Assembly (NCBI RefSeq): GCF_030563405.1
Contig: NZ_CP130748.1
Span: forward strand, 2,604,001 to 2,668,000
Direction of reading: 5' to 3'
DNA from: Vibrio sp. SNU_ST1
GTDB taxonomy: Bacteria > Pseudomonadota > Gammaproteobacteria > Enterobacterales > Vibrionaceae
Length of the DNA: 64,000 bases
Position 1 is the stretch's first letter, and the number at the start of each line of letters is the position of its first letter. Position numbers and translations under genes: made by a program. Positions 17,016 to 26,872 of the stretch are shown in pieces. The notes under the pieces were generated by a model, which saw only the letters and a program-made list of their open reading frames with translations, searched no databases and was not told where the DNA came from.

Positions 17016-19355
17016 TTATTTGTAGGAAGTACCGACAATCAGATACACCGAATCAAAGTTATCTTCGGTTCGACCATAAGCTAATATGATCGGCCCGATG
17101 GGTGAGTCGACACCCGCAAAAACAGAACCTGCAGTATACATTGGTGCTTCATCCAGTTTTAAGTCATTGTTCGACCAAACACCACCATGTTCAATAGAGG
17201 CGCCCACGTAGAACGGTGATTCAAAGAGGCCGAAGTCATTTTCAAACCACTTATAACGGTAGATCAAACTGGTGTACGCCAAGTTTTGCCCGATCAGACT
17301 ATTCCTTGGAATACCGGATAGATTAAGGAACCCTCCTAGCTCTTTCGGATCAATCGGAAAGACTGAGTTTTTACTTTCTACGATGCCGTAATCAACCTTT
17401 GCGACTAAAGTATGCTTTTCAATGCTTTGTGCTGCCATAAAATTGGCCGAAAGTTCAAAGACTGTATCACTCTCAGAAGAAAAATCTGAACCACCATTAG
17501 AACTCTCATTCTCAAAATCGTCATGAGAGATAAGGTACTCTAAATCGACAAAATAACCTTCGGTAGGAAGACTGAAGTTATCCAAAGTATCCAATCTATA
17601 ACTGGCAAAGGCACCAATACGTTTATAGCCACCACTTCCTAGTGAAGGTAATGATGCCACCTCAATACTACCATCTGTATAACGTGCACCAAATTTCAGC
17701 TCTTGCCACAATGTCGGTTGATAGCCCAATGCCAATTCACTCAGATACTCTTGATAAGACATTGGTAAATAGTCTTTGGTTGCATCCAGTGTAGGTTCTC
17801 CAATCTCGCCGATTCCTGCTGGCAGGTTTCGATTCTGGTTGCTGTAAGCAATAGACACAGATGTGAACAATTTTTGACTCGAAAAGAATGGTGAGAAGAG
17901 TTCCGCCTCAATACGTTTGTCCGTTCCCATCTCGATATTAGTTCTTAGCTCTGCACCATGCTTATTAATATCGGTAAAGTTGGCAGAGACACCGAGCGAG
18001 TACTGGCTGGTAGTAGAAAAGTCATCTTCAAGAAAAAATCGAAAATTGAGGTAGTTTGGACCCCAAGATTTTTCGTTCACATCGACCAGCAGCTGATCCT
18101 CGCCATCAACATTTTCAAATTCATAAGTAACCAACTCGAACCGATCTAAGGCATAAAGATCTTTCACTTTAGATTCGATTTCACTGGTTTTAATAACCTG
18201 ACCAGAATCGAGGTTTAAACGATTTTCGATCAACTTATCTGAATAGTGGGTGTTGTTGTTAATAACAACTCTATCAACCACAGTCTGATCGCCATGTTTT
18301 AGCTGCTTTCGAGCTTGCTGCTTATGATCGATATACTTCTGATAATCCGCGTTAGAGAGTGACAACTTAGAAAGCTCAGAGCTGTTCTGGATCGCAGCAT
18401 CATAACCCGCTAGGTAGGCGCCCGGCATTTTATCGAATTCTGTAGTATCCATTTGCCCAACATCTGGCCGTAGGAATACATCCTCTTCCGTCAATGTTTT
18501 CGCTTGCTCTTGAGTGCTGCGACGAACAAGGTAGTTAGAAAGTTGATCGGCTGCGGCTAAAAAGGTAGTGAAGTCTTCTTTGCCTTTGTAATTGGTACTG
18601 ATATCCACCGCAATGACAATATCCGCCCCCATCGCTCTGGCAACGTCGACGGGCATATTATTGGTGACACCGCCATCAACCAGCATTCGACCATCTAAGG
18701 AATAAGGGGGAAGCGCTCCGGGTACCGACATGCTGGCCATCATCGCATCGACAAGATGACCATGATCGATGACGACCTCTTCCAGTTCGATAATGTCAGT
18801 TGCTACTGAACGGTAGGGAATAGCAAGATGGTCAAAAGAGTCGAGTGGAGAGAGGTTACCTGTGGTCTCACGCAGAATACGCAACATATTCTGACCTTGA
18901 ACCACACCTTTCCTTGCTTTGATTTCGCCCCAACCTAAACCGAGATCGGTATTCAGTTGATAACGGTCTTCATATTCTTTATCACGTACACGACGATCAC
19001 TACGGTTAACGCGATCACGATAACCGCGATTCCAATCAACCGTATAAATAAAGCTCTCGATCTCGTCTGCGCTCATCCCTGTCGCATAAAGACCACCAAC
19101 GTATGAGCCCATACTGGTACCAGTAATGTAATCAACCGGGATTTGCATCTCTTCTAGGGCTTTAAGCACACCAATGTGAGCTGCACCTTTTGCACCACCA
19201 CCAGCAAGAACGACAGCAACGGTTGGCCTTTTATGAGCTTCTTTAAGTTCAACATGTTCTGATGAATCAACCTGTGCTGCAGTAGCGGCAAACAGTTGAA
19301 AACTGATCACAGTACCGACAATACCCAAGCTACTCACTAACCAACGATAAATCAT
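17016..19355 (-). CDS. Patatin-like phospholipase with C-terminal outer-membrane barrel (type Vd autotransporter-like)
   Basis: This 779-aa protein has a signal peptide (core about residues 6-24, cleavage near ATAAQ). A patatin domain (about 45-330) contains the oxyanion motif GGGAKGAAH, the nucleophile GTSMG and the catalytic Asp in DGGVTNN, so the Ser-Asp dyad is intact. A POTRA-like segment (about 360-420) and a beta-barrel of the bacterial surface antigen/Omp85 type follow (about 430-779), ending in aromatic-rich YLIVGTSYK. This layout matches PlpD-type lipases displayed at the outer membrane. Substrate and true surface exposure are unknown. It is separated from mrcB by 38 nt on the same strand. 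Confidence 0.85.
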   Translation of the reverse strand: MIYRWLVSSLGIVGTVISFQLFAATAAQVDSSEHVELKEAHKRPTVAVVLAGGGAKGAAHIGVLKALEEMQIPVDYITGTSMGSYVGGLYATGMSADEIESFIYTVDWNRGYRDRVNRSDRRVRDKEYEDRYQLNTDLGLGWGEIKARKGVVQGQNMLRILRETTGNLSPLDSFDHLAIPYRSVATDIIELEEVVIDHGHLVDAMMASMSVPGALPPYSLDGRMLVDGGVTNNMPVDVARAMGADIVIAVDISTNYKGKEDFTTFLAAADQLSNYLVRRSTQEQAKTLTEEDVFLRPDVGQMDTTEFDKMPGAYLAGYDAAIQNSSELSKLSLSNADYQKYIDHKQQARKQLKHGDQTVVDRVVINNNTHYSDKLIENRLNLDSGQVIKTSEIESKVKDLYALDRFELVTYEFENVDGEDQLLVDVNEKSWGPNYLNFRFFLEDDFSTTSQYSLGVSANFTDINKHGAELRTNIEMGTDKRIEAELFSPFFSSQKLFTSVSIAYSNQNRNLPAGIGEIGEPTLDATKDYLPMSYQEYLSELALGYQPTLWQELKFGARYTDGSIEVASLPSLGSGGYKRIGAFASYRLDTLDNFSLPTEGYFVDLEYLISHDDFENESSNGGSDFSSESDTVFELSANFMAAQSIEKHTLVAKVDYGIVESKNSVFPIDPKELGGFLNLSGIPRNSLIGQNLAYTSLIYRYKWFENDFGLFESPFYVGASIEHGGVWSNNDLKLDEAPMYTAGSVFAGVDSPIGPIILAYGRTEDNFDSVYLIVGTSYK

Positions 19356-19393
19356 TATCTAAACTATCCTTGTCATTCTTTTCTGTTATGACT

Positions 19394-21793
19394 TTACCAC
19401 TGAAAAAGCTTCTTTAGCCACTGTTTTGGTTGACTTTCACAGCCCTTTTTAATGCTGCCACTTTCATCCCAGACCGGCAATTTCACTGTACCACCGCAGT
19501 CAAACTCTAACGCCCCTTCAGAAGTTCGAGTGAAGCTAACGGTCGCAATTCCTGTTGGCCAAGGCAGCAATAGCTGTTCAGGCGTTCTTTGCTTCAGATA
19601 ATCGGCATAGACACGCAACGCACCGCTAGAACCTGTTAGTTTAGTCGGTTTATTGTCATCTCGGCCTAACCAAATCGTCGTGACTTCACGACCATCAACA
19701 CCAACAAACCAACTGTCTCGACTGTCATTACTCGTGCCCGTTTTACCAGCTAACCCAGCCCACGCAAATTGACCTTGTAAGAAACGGCCTGTACCTTCCG
19801 ATACACCCCGCTTCATCGCATAGGTTGTTAACCAAGCTGCTTGCTGGTCAACGCTTTGTGATACACGAGGAATCGACTGATACAGAACCTCGCCATCATT
19901 ATCAACAACAGAACGAAGTGCAGACAAAGGTGCGATGCGGCCAGAGTTGGTAATGGTTTGGTACATCTGAGCAACTTGGAACGGAGTCAGTGAGAACGAA
20001 CCCAAAAACATCGACGGCACAGGGCGAATCTCATTTTTATCGACACCCAGCTTTCCAATGGTATCCGAGACGCTATCAATGCCTAACTGCATGCCTAAAC
20101 GAACGGTAGGTACGTTGTAAGACTTAGAAAGCGCCACATACAAGGGCACATCGCCACGGAACTTACGATCGAAGTTTCTTGGGCTCCATACGCTACCCTT
20201 ACTGCCTTTTAAGCTCAGTGGCGTGTCCTTCAATGTTGTCGCCAACGTGTATTTCTGAGGTTGTTCTAATGCAGTCAAGTAGATTGCTGGCTTAACCAAA
20301 GAACCAATAGGGCGACTCGCGTTCAAGGCTCGGTTAAAACCATCGTAACCGGTACGTTTACCGCCGACCATCGCTCGGATTTCTCCAGTATTTCTATCGA
20401 CAGCAATCGCAGCAGCTTCCAACTTGTTACCTGCCGTTTTAGATAAATCAGGCACTTTACGAGCAATCGACTTTTCTAACTTGTCTTGGGAAACTGGATC
20501 CAGAGAGGTAAAGACTCGAATCCCTTTTTTCGCTTCAAATCGATCGCCGACATATCTCTTAAGCTCAATGTTTACTTGCTGGAAGTAAGCTGGCTGACGG
20601 CTAGCAATACGTGGGTTGTCTTGAATATCTAAATCACGACTCGCCGCTTCTTCGTATTGTCGCGGAGTTAATATGTCTTGCTGCATCAATAAACGAAGAA
20701 CCAGATCGCGTCGAGTCTTAGCACGCTCAGGATAACGAACCGGATTGTAATACGAGGGTCCTTTCACCATACCTACAAGCAGTGCCAGCTGATCGATACG
20801 GAGCTCTTGAATTGGTTGACCGAAGTACAAGCGGGATGCTAAACCGAAGCCATGAATCGCTTGCCCACCATTTTGTCCAAGGTAAACCTCGTTTAAGTAA
20901 GCCTCTAGAATACGATCTTTGCTGTAACGATGGTCCAAGATAAGCGCAATGTAGGCTTCACGAACCTTACGCCACAATGTACGCTCACTGGACAGGAATA
21001 GGTTTTTTGCCAACTGTTGTGTCAGCGTACTCCCCCCCTGCACCGTTCGCCCAGCTTTGACGTTAACGACCATTGCACGAGCGATTGCTAATGGCGATAC
21101 CCCATCGTGTTGATAGAAGCTTCGGTCTTCAGTCGCTAATAAGGCATCAACCATCACTTCTGGGAACTGATTACGTTTTAAGAACAGGCGTTGCTCATCG
21201 TTACTTTTTTCAAGCATGCCAAGCATTTTCGGTTCAACACGTAGATAGCCCATGTCGCCTTTCTTCTCTAGCGACTGTATACGAGTTAACTCGTTACCGT
21301 TGAAATGCAGCATCACATGACGATCCGCTTCCGGTCCATCGACAAACTCGAACGGACGACGAATCATTTCAATCTTGGTTGAAGAAGAAGAGTACTCACC
21401 CGGATGACGAGGAGAGTTCACCTTGCGGTAATTCAGCACATCCAATTCATTTTTGACTTGCACCAAACTAACGGCAGTACCCGGAGATAGGTCCAATACA
21501 CGAGCATAAACAACGGTTGGCAGATCAAAAAGCTGACCTTCAAAACGCTGCTTAACCACTGAATCCAGATAAATACCGACGAACAACAGCAATGCGGCAA
21601 GTGCTAAGCCAGCTTTCCAAGAAATGCCCCACAGAATCTTCAACCAACCTCTCTTGCCAGACGGCTTAGCCTTAGGTTTAGTCTTTTTCGCTGCTGCTCT
21701 TGGCTTTCTAGGCTTGCCTTTCGTCGCTGGTGACTTCTTTGCTGGCGCTTTTTTAGGTGGTGCCTTTTTTGGCGTTAACATTTTGGTCATCAT
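19394..21793 (-). CDS. mrcB: Penicillin-binding protein 1B (bifunctional transglycosylase/transpeptidase)
   Basis: This 799-aa class A PBP polymerises and cross-links peptidoglycan. Residues 1-50 are a Lys/Ala/Pro-rich cytoplasmic tail. One membrane helix (about 58-76) and a UB2H-like segment (to about 200) follow. The GT51 domain has catalytic Glu in LLATEDRSFYQHDG and the motif GGSTLTQQLAKNLFL. The transpeptidase domain has the SxxK serine in SRPIGSLVKP, SxN in SKSYNVP and KTGTSNDSRDSWF. The start overlaps the hrpB stop (ATGA), so the two genes are translationally coupled. The linkage of hrpB and mrcB also occurs in E. coli. Confidence 0.95.
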   Translation of the reverse strand: MMTKMLTPKKAPPKKAPAKKSPATKGKPRKPRAAAKKTKPKAKPSGKRGWLKILWGISWKAGLALAALLLFVGIYLDSVVKQRFEGQLFDLPTVVYARVLDLSPGTAVSLVQVKNELDVLNYRKVNSPRHPGEYSSSSTKIEMIRRPFEFVDGPEADRHVMLHFNGNELTRIQSLEKKGDMGYLRVEPKMLGMLEKSNDEQRLFLKRNQFPEVMVDALLATEDRSFYQHDGVSPLAIARAMVVNVKAGRTVQGGSTLTQQLAKNLFLSSERTLWRKVREAYIALILDHRYSKDRILEAYLNEVYLGQNGGQAIHGFGLASRLYFGQPIQELRIDQLALLVGMVKGPSYYNPVRYPERAKTRRDLVLRLLMQQDILTPRQYEEAASRDLDIQDNPRIASRQPAYFQQVNIELKRYVGDRFEAKKGIRVFTSLDPVSQDKLEKSIARKVPDLSKTAGNKLEAAAIAVDRNTGEIRAMVGGKRTGYDGFNRALNASRPIGSLVKPAIYLTALEQPQKYTLATTLKDTPLSLKGSKGSVWSPRNFDRKFRGDVPLYVALSKSYNVPTVRLGMQLGIDSVSDTIGKLGVDKNEIRPVPSMFLGSFSLTPFQVAQMYQTITNSGRIAPLSALRSVVDNDGEVLYQSIPRVSQSVDQQAAWLTTYAMKRGVSEGTGRFLQGQFAWAGLAGKTGTSNDSRDSWFVGVDGREVTTIWLGRDDNKPTKLTGSSGALRVYADYLKQRTPEQLLLPWPTGIATVSFTRTSEGALEFDCGGTVKLPVWDESGSIKKGCESQPKQWLKKLFQW

Positions 21794-24288
21794 CGGTTCA
21801 ACTGTCGTTTAGTTTTAGTGGTTGCTACATGATTAGCAGGGTCATCCGGCCAAGGATGTTTTGGGTAACGGCCTTTCATCTCTTTTTGTACTTCTTTGTA
21901 CGCGCCAGCCCAAAAGCCGGCTAAATCCTGAGTAATTTGCAGTGGTCGTTGCGCAGGAGAAAGCAACTCAAGCACCACCTTTTTACGCCCTTGGGCAATC
22001 AAGGGTGAATCTTGCTCACCAAAGACTTCCTGCATTCGAACAGAGATCATTGGCTCAGATTGATATTGGTATCGAATCGACTTCTTACTGCCCGTTGGCA
22101 TCAGGTAATTAGTAGGTAGCCATTGATCTATTTCTTGATTCAGAGGCCAGCCAAGATAAGCCGACAGTGCTTGTTCAATCGATACATTCGACAGCCCTTT
22201 GGCTGACTTAATGCCATTCAGATATGGTGATAGCCACTCATCAATATGTTCAATCAAACTCGCGTCATCCATCGCTGGCCAATCATGCTCTGGCATCCAA
22301 AGCTGTGCGCAGCGTACACGCTCAACGAGCTGTTTAGCCGAAGGTGTCCAATGTAAGCGCTCCAGTCCGCAGCGAGCGATATAATTGAGTAGCGCTTGGC
22401 TCGCCTGATTCGAATCTGGTTCAGGTAAAGCTTTGGTGCTGATAATCAACCTACCCAAAGACACTCGCTGCTCTGCCACTAAGCGACCACGCTTCTCATC
22501 CCAATCGGCGTAATCGGAACGCACAAACAGTTTTGGAAATTCAACTTCTAGCTGCGCAATATCAACCGCGGTAGCTAAGAAAATTTGACTGGCTTGCCCA
22601 GTGCTACGCATCAAATCAATCACGACGATATAGTCATTGTTCGCCAATGGGTCATCATCACGAACTTCAGCGCCGTGGCCATTCGCCAGAAGAAAGGCAC
22701 TGCTGCTCGCACTTCTCGCTTGTGCAATTCGGTCTGGGAATGCAAAACAAAGCACTAATGGTAGCAATGATTCGTCAACTTGTGACAAATCTAAGTGATG
22801 ATTGAGTTTGCTAGCGAGACTCTTCGCTCGCTGCATCACCACGCTATTTCTCGAATGTTGTCTTTGCTTAAGTCGATGCAAAGAGTGCTGAATATCCGTC
22901 ACATTGCGTTCCGGCTCTTCGAGTAAAGCGGCAGCGACAATCGCGACATTCAACAAGGCTGGACTGTTTTGCTGAGCTTTGATCAGCATGCTGGCGATAC
23001 GCGGCTCAATACCTAGGCTCTGGGCTTGCTTACCGAGCGGAGTGAACTGCCCATTACCGTCTAACAGTTCCAGGTTTTGTAAGAGTTGCTTACCTTGTTC
23101 TGTTGAAGCTTTTGGTGGAACGTCTAACCATTGCAGTTCATCAGCACTCGCAGCGCCCCATTGCGTCAATTCAGACACCAACGAAGACAAATCAGAATGA
23201 AGAATTTCAGGTTCTGGTACAGCAGGTTGCTGCATAAGCTGTGTTTCGCTGTACAAACGAACACACAAGCCCTCTTCGATTCGCCCTGCACGACCCGCTC
23301 TTTGCTCAGCTGATGACTGCGAAATTTTTACTTGTTCAAGCTTGGTAATGCCGGTTTTCAAATCAAACTTGGCGACTCGTTCAAGACCAGAGTCCACCAC
23401 TAACCGAATGCCCTCAATGGTCAAAGAGGTTTCAGCAATATTGGTGGCCAGAACCACTTTTCGACGCTCTTTCTCTGATGGTGCTATCGCTTTCTGCTGT
23501 TGAGGAAAGCTGAGTTGACCATATAAAGGACACACATCGATATCGCTAGAGAGTTGTTCTAGTTGAGACTCCACCTGCTTAATTGCAGAAACGCCAGGCA
23601 AGAATGCTAACAACGAACCGGATTCCTTCTCCATCAAAGAGCGAATTACATTAGCCATTTTAGGGGCTAAATATTCATTGGCATTGAGAGGCTGATAGCG
23701 GAAGTCGACCGGGAAAGTTCGCCCTTGCGATTCAACATACTTGGCATCAGGTAACAAAGATTGCAGAGCGTATTGATCTAAGGTTGCCGACATCACCACC
23801 ACTTTTAGATCGTCACGCAGCGCATCTTGGATCTCCAAGCTAAACGACAATGCGGTATCTGCGTGAATGCTGCGCTCATGAAATTCATCAAAGATCACCA
23901 TATCAACCCCGATCAATTCAGGGTCGGTTTGGATCATTCTCGTCATGATCCCTTCAGTAACGATTTCCAAGCGAGTCGCACTACTGGTTTTAGATTCACC
24001 ACGAACCCTAAAACCTATGCTCTCTCCCACTTTCTCTCCTAGTTGGCTCGCTAAGTAAGTAGCAATATTCCTTGCAGCCAAACGCCTTGGTTCAAGCATA
24101 ATGATTTTGCCTTGAACGGCATTAGTCTTAACCAACTGTAAAGGGAAGAATGTTGACTTACCGGCACCGGGAGCGGCCTTTAGAATAAGTTGAGTGTGTG
24201 TTTGTACGCCAGCGAGCAGATCTGGCATCACAGCTTCTATGGGCAGTTGTGGCAATGGGTGAACCTTGTGGTGTAATGTTGGCAACAT
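21790..24288 (-). CDS. hrpB: ATP-dependent RNA helicase HrpB (DEAH box)
   Basis: This 832-aa superfamily 2 DEAH helicase has Walker A APGAGKST near residue 39, DEFHERS (motif II), SATLD (motif III) and QRAGRAGR (motif VI). The helicase-associated winged-helix/ratchet region and the HrpB-specific C-terminal domain with NHVATTKTKRQLNR follow. The cellular role of HrpB is poorly defined. Homologues occur next to mrcB in many gammaproteobacteria. It is transcribed divergently from sfsA with 34 nt between the start codons, so the two promoters must lie very close together or reach into the coding regions. Confidence 0.93.
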   Translation of the reverse strand: MLPTLHHKVHPLPQLPIEAVMPDLLAGVQTHTQLILKAAPGAGKSTFFPLQLVKTNAVQGKIIMLEPRRLAARNIATYLASQLGEKVGESIGFRVRGESKTSSATRLEIVTEGIMTRMIQTDPELIGVDMVIFDEFHERSIHADTALSFSLEIQDALRDDLKVVVMSATLDQYALQSLLPDAKYVESQGRTFPVDFRYQPLNANEYLAPKMANVIRSLMEKESGSLLAFLPGVSAIKQVESQLEQLSSDIDVCPLYGQLSFPQQQKAIAPSEKERRKVVLATNIAETSLTIEGIRLVVDSGLERVAKFDLKTGITKLEQVKISQSSAEQRAGRAGRIEEGLCVRLYSETQLMQQPAVPEPEILHSDLSSLVSELTQWGAASADELQWLDVPPKASTEQGKQLLQNLELLDGNGQFTPLGKQAQSLGIEPRIASMLIKAQQNSPALLNVAIVAAALLEEPERNVTDIQHSLHRLKQRQHSRNSVVMQRAKSLASKLNHHLDLSQVDESLLPLVLCFAFPDRIAQARSASSSAFLLANGHGAEVRDDDPLANNDYIVVIDLMRSTGQASQIFLATAVDIAQLEVEFPKLFVRSDYADWDEKRGRLVAEQRVSLGRLIISTKALPEPDSNQASQALLNYIARCGLERLHWTPSAKQLVERVRCAQLWMPEHDWPAMDDASLIEHIDEWLSPYLNGIKSAKGLSNVSIEQALSAYLGWPLNQEIDQWLPTNYLMPTGSKKSIRYQYQSEPMISVRMQEVFGEQDSPLIAQGRKKVVLELLSPAQRPLQITQDLAGFWAGAYKEVQKEMKGRYPKHPWPDDPANHVATTKTKRQLNR

Positions 24289-24322
24289 TGTACATAAAAA
24301 CCTACCTCTCTAAATAAGTAAT

Positions 24323-25084
24323 ATGCACTTCAATCCTCCATTAGAGCCAGCGACTCTTATTAAACGCTATAAACGCTTTCTCACTGACATCCAACTTCCA
24401 GACGGCAGCGAGCGTACTATCCACTGCGCTAACACTGGAGCGATGACAGGATGTGCGACTCCTGGCAATACGGTGTGGTACTCAACATCAGACAATGCAA
24501 AAAGAAAGTACCCAAACAGCTGGGAGATCTCAGAAACAGACAAAGGTCACCGTATTTGTGTAAATACTGCGCGGGCAAACCAGCTAGCGGTGGAAGCAAT
24601 TGAAAATGGGACTATAGTTGAACTCTTAGGTTATAACGCGTTACGAACCGAAGTGAAATATGGCAGTGAGAATAGTCGCATTGATATTCTGCTTGAAGAT
24701 AACGAAAAGCCGCCTTGCTATATCGAAGTAAAAAGCGTCACTTTGCTCGACGAACAACAAGTGTCAACTAAGCGACAAATATCAACTAAACAACAAGCAT
24801 CAACCGAAGGGCAAGGTTTTTTCCCTGATGCAGTGACAACTCGAGGCCAAAAACATCTGCGAGAACTCACAGAAATGGTCGAATCTGGAAGTAGAGCCGT
24901 ACTTTTATTCACTGTTTTACATTCAGGCATTGAAAAAGTGTCTGCTGCACACCATATAGACGCCAAATATTCGTTATTACTAAAACAAGCACAAGACGCT
25001 GGAGTTGAAGTGCTTTGCTATAAAGCAGAGCTCAGCAGTACTCAAATACAACTAAAACAAGCCGTTGAATTTATCAATAGCTAA
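24323..25084 (+). CDS. sfsA: SfsA family protein (DNA/RNA nuclease-like) with an in-frame tandem-repeat insertion
   Basis: This 253-aa protein matches E. coli SfsA (234 aa) along its length: N-terminal OB-like half with [12 protein letters not shown], then a nuclease-like core with [13 protein letters not shown] and [10 protein letters not shown], and [16 protein letters not shown]. In E. coli it is reported to bind DNA and affect maltose genes, and the fold is similar to restriction nucleases. Compared with E. coli there are about 19 extra residues between [10 protein letters not shown] and FFPDAV. They are made of three 6-residue repeats of pattern xSTKxQ (24761-24814). dksA follows on the same strand, as in E. 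coli. Confidence 0.92.
   Translation: MHFNPPLEPATLIKRYKRFLTDIQLPDGSERTIHCANTGAMTGCATPGNTVWYSTSDNAKRKYPNSWEISETDKGHRICVNTARANQLAVEAIENGTIVELLGYNALRTEVKYGSENSRIDILLEDNEKPPCYIEVKSVTLLDEQQVSTKRQISTKQQASTEGQGFFPDAVTTRGQKHLRELTEMVESGSRAVLLFTVLHSGIEKVSAAHHIDAKYSLLLKQAQDAGVEVLCYKAELSSTQIQLKQAVEFINS
24761..24814 (+). repeat. Three 18-bp tandem repeats inside sfsA
   Basis: Three 18-bp units (24761-24778, 24779-24796, 24797-24814) encode [12 protein letters not shown] and ASTEGQ. They are in frame and lie in a loop next to a conserved nuclease-core strand. Confidence 0.85.
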
Positions 25085-25219
25085 GCAAAAATGCTGAACT
25101 ATTCACATTGATTGCAAGTTTTAACAAGAGTATTTGCCACCATTCGTTCTTTCTGCTATAGATACCCGCCTTAAAATTAGCTGCTTTGCAGTTGACTAGG
25201 TGTAAATAGGAGATGCTGT

Positions 25220-25666
25220 ATGCCAGAATCTAAGAAAAAAGCGCTAGGCATCCTAGCCATCGCAGGTGTTGAACCGTACCAAGCAAAGACAGGTGAAGAG
25301 TACATGTCACCTGAGCAAACGGAACATTTTACAAAAATTTTATCAGCTTGGCGCAACCAGCTCAGGGAAGAAGTTGATCGTACTGTGCACCACATGCAGG
25401 ACGAAGCAGCGAATTTTCCAGATCCTGTTGACCGAGCTTCTCAAGAAGAAGAATTCAGCCTTGAGTTACGTAACCGTGACCGTGAGCGCCGTCTTATCAA
25501 GAAAATTGAGAAGACACTAGATAAGATCGAAGAAGACGATTTCGGCTTCTGCGACTCTTGCGGTGTCGAGATTGGTATTCGTCGTCTTGAAGCTCGTCCA
25601 ACTGCTGACCTTTGTATTGACTGTAAAACACTTGCAGAGATCAAAGAGAAACAGATGCAAGGTTAA
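25220..25666 (+). CDS. dksA: RNA polymerase-binding transcription factor DksA
   Basis: This 148-aa protein binds the RNA polymerase secondary channel and, with ppGpp, inhibits rRNA promoters and activates amino-acid promoters. The coiled-coil tip carries DPVDRAS, with D68, D71 and A73 equivalent to the functional tip residues of E. coli DksA. The C-terminal zinc finger keeps all four cysteines (C111, C114, C132, C135). A good SD (AGGAG) precedes the ATG. A terminator follows at once, so it is probably expressed from its own promoter within 25085-25219. Confidence 0.97.
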   Translation: MPESKKKALGILAIAGVEPYQAKTGEEYMSPEQTEHFTKILSAWRNQLREEVDRTVHHMQDEAANFPDPVDRASQEEEFSLELRNRDRERRLIKKIEKTLDKIEEDDFGFCDSCGVEIGIRRLEARPTADLCIDCKTLAEIKEKQMQG

Positions 25667-25683
25667 TTCTTGCGGATGTAAAG

Positions 25684-25708
25684 AAAGGGAGCTTTGGCTC
25701 CCTTTTTT
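25684..25708 (+). terminator. dksA terminator
   Basis: AAAGGGAGC-TTTG-GCTCCCTTTTTT is a perfect GC-rich stem followed by a T-run, 18 nt after the dksA stop. Confidence 0.92.
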
Positions 25709-25813
25709 GTTTGTTCTAAAAAGCGGTTTATATCGTTGTTGATAACGATAAACTAATCGCCAAACGTCTTAAGAATCGACTACTGCGGTACCATCAAGAT
25801 TAGGTTTTCACTT

Positions 25814-26716
25814 ATGAATTATATCGGACGCTTTGCACCATCACCGTCAGGTCCTCTTCATTTTGGCTCACTGGTTGCTGCTCTTGGTAGCTACTTTCAA
25901 GCGAAATCTAACCAAGGACAATGGTTAGTTCGTATGGAAGACCTAGATCCACCAAGAGAAATGGCTGGCGCTGCAGACCTCATTCTTAAGACGCTTGAGA
26001 CTTACCACCTGTATTGGGATGGTGATGTCGTTTATCAAAGCCAGCGTCATGACCTATATCAAGCTCAAATTGATCAATGGGTCGCTGACAATCAAGCCTA
26101 TTACTGTGAGTGCACCCGCAAGCAGATAAAGTCCTTGGGTGGGTTTTATAGTGGCCACTGCCGAGACAAAGGTTTAATTGATTCAGGCGAACAGGCTGTG
26201 CGCTTGTGCATGGACTTTCCCATCGAGTCCTTTGACGATGTTCGTTACGGCACAATTCAAATTCCCAAAGCATTGGCTGAAGAAGATTTTATTATCAAAC
26301 GCAGAGATGGATTGTTTGCCTATAACTTGGCGGTTGTCCTTGATGACATCGAACAAGGGGTAACAGAAGTCGTTAGAGGTGCCGATCTGATAGAACCAAC
26401 AGGTCGACAAATCAGTTTGTATAAGACGCTCAAGCAAAAAAACGTGAGCTACTTGCACTTACCATTGGCAACCGATGGCTTGGGGAATAAACTGTCAAAA
26501 CAGAACCATGCCACCGCGATAGATCTCGACAACCCAAAACCGACATTAATCAACGCGATGCGATTCTTAGGTTTTGATATCCCGAATGCTCTTTGCGAGG
26601 CGTCAATGGATGAAGTTTTATTGTGGGGCTGCCAGCAATGGAACGTCCGTCAGTTACCTGATAGTTTACAAAAAGAGCACAGCAATGAGTTCGAAACTAA
26701 CGGCAAATCGCAATAA
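25814..26716 (+). CDS. gluQ: Glutamyl-Q tRNA(Asp) synthetase
   Basis: This 300-aa truncated GluRS paralogue attaches glutamate to queuosine-34 of tRNA-Asp. It has the catalytic core only: the HIGH-like motif PSPSGPLHFGSL at the N-terminus, KLSKQNHA as the KMSKS-equivalent, and the zinc ligands C98, C100, Y112 and C116. It lacks the GluRS anticodon-binding domain, as expected for the family. It follows dksA, an arrangement conserved in E. coli and Shigella, where read-through from dksA controls gluQ. Here a strong terminator lies between them, so the same regulation by termination is plausible. Confidence 0.95.
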   Translation: MNYIGRFAPSPSGPLHFGSLVAALGSYFQAKSNQGQWLVRMEDLDPPREMAGAADLILKTLETYHLYWDGDVVYQSQRHDLYQAQIDQWVADNQAYYCECTRKQIKSLGGFYSGHCRDKGLIDSGEQAVRLCMDFPIESFDDVRYGTIQIPKALAEEDFIIKRRDGLFAYNLAVVLDDIEQGVTEVVRGADLIEPTGRQISLYKTLKQKNVSYLHLPLATDGLGNKLSKQNHATAIDLDNPKPTLINAMRFLGFDIPNALCEASMDEVLLWGCQQWNVRQLPDSLQKEHSNEFETNGKSQ

Positions 26717-26872
26717 CGATACATAAAAATACCGTAACAAATACCTGTGACTAAGCAGACGATGTTCTCAAATGGCTCGCGCTAAGCTATTATTAGCCGC
26801 AATTAAACTCTGCACTACCACTTTGGACTAAGAGAAAAACAAAGCTGGCGATACCTACTTTGTTATAAACTA

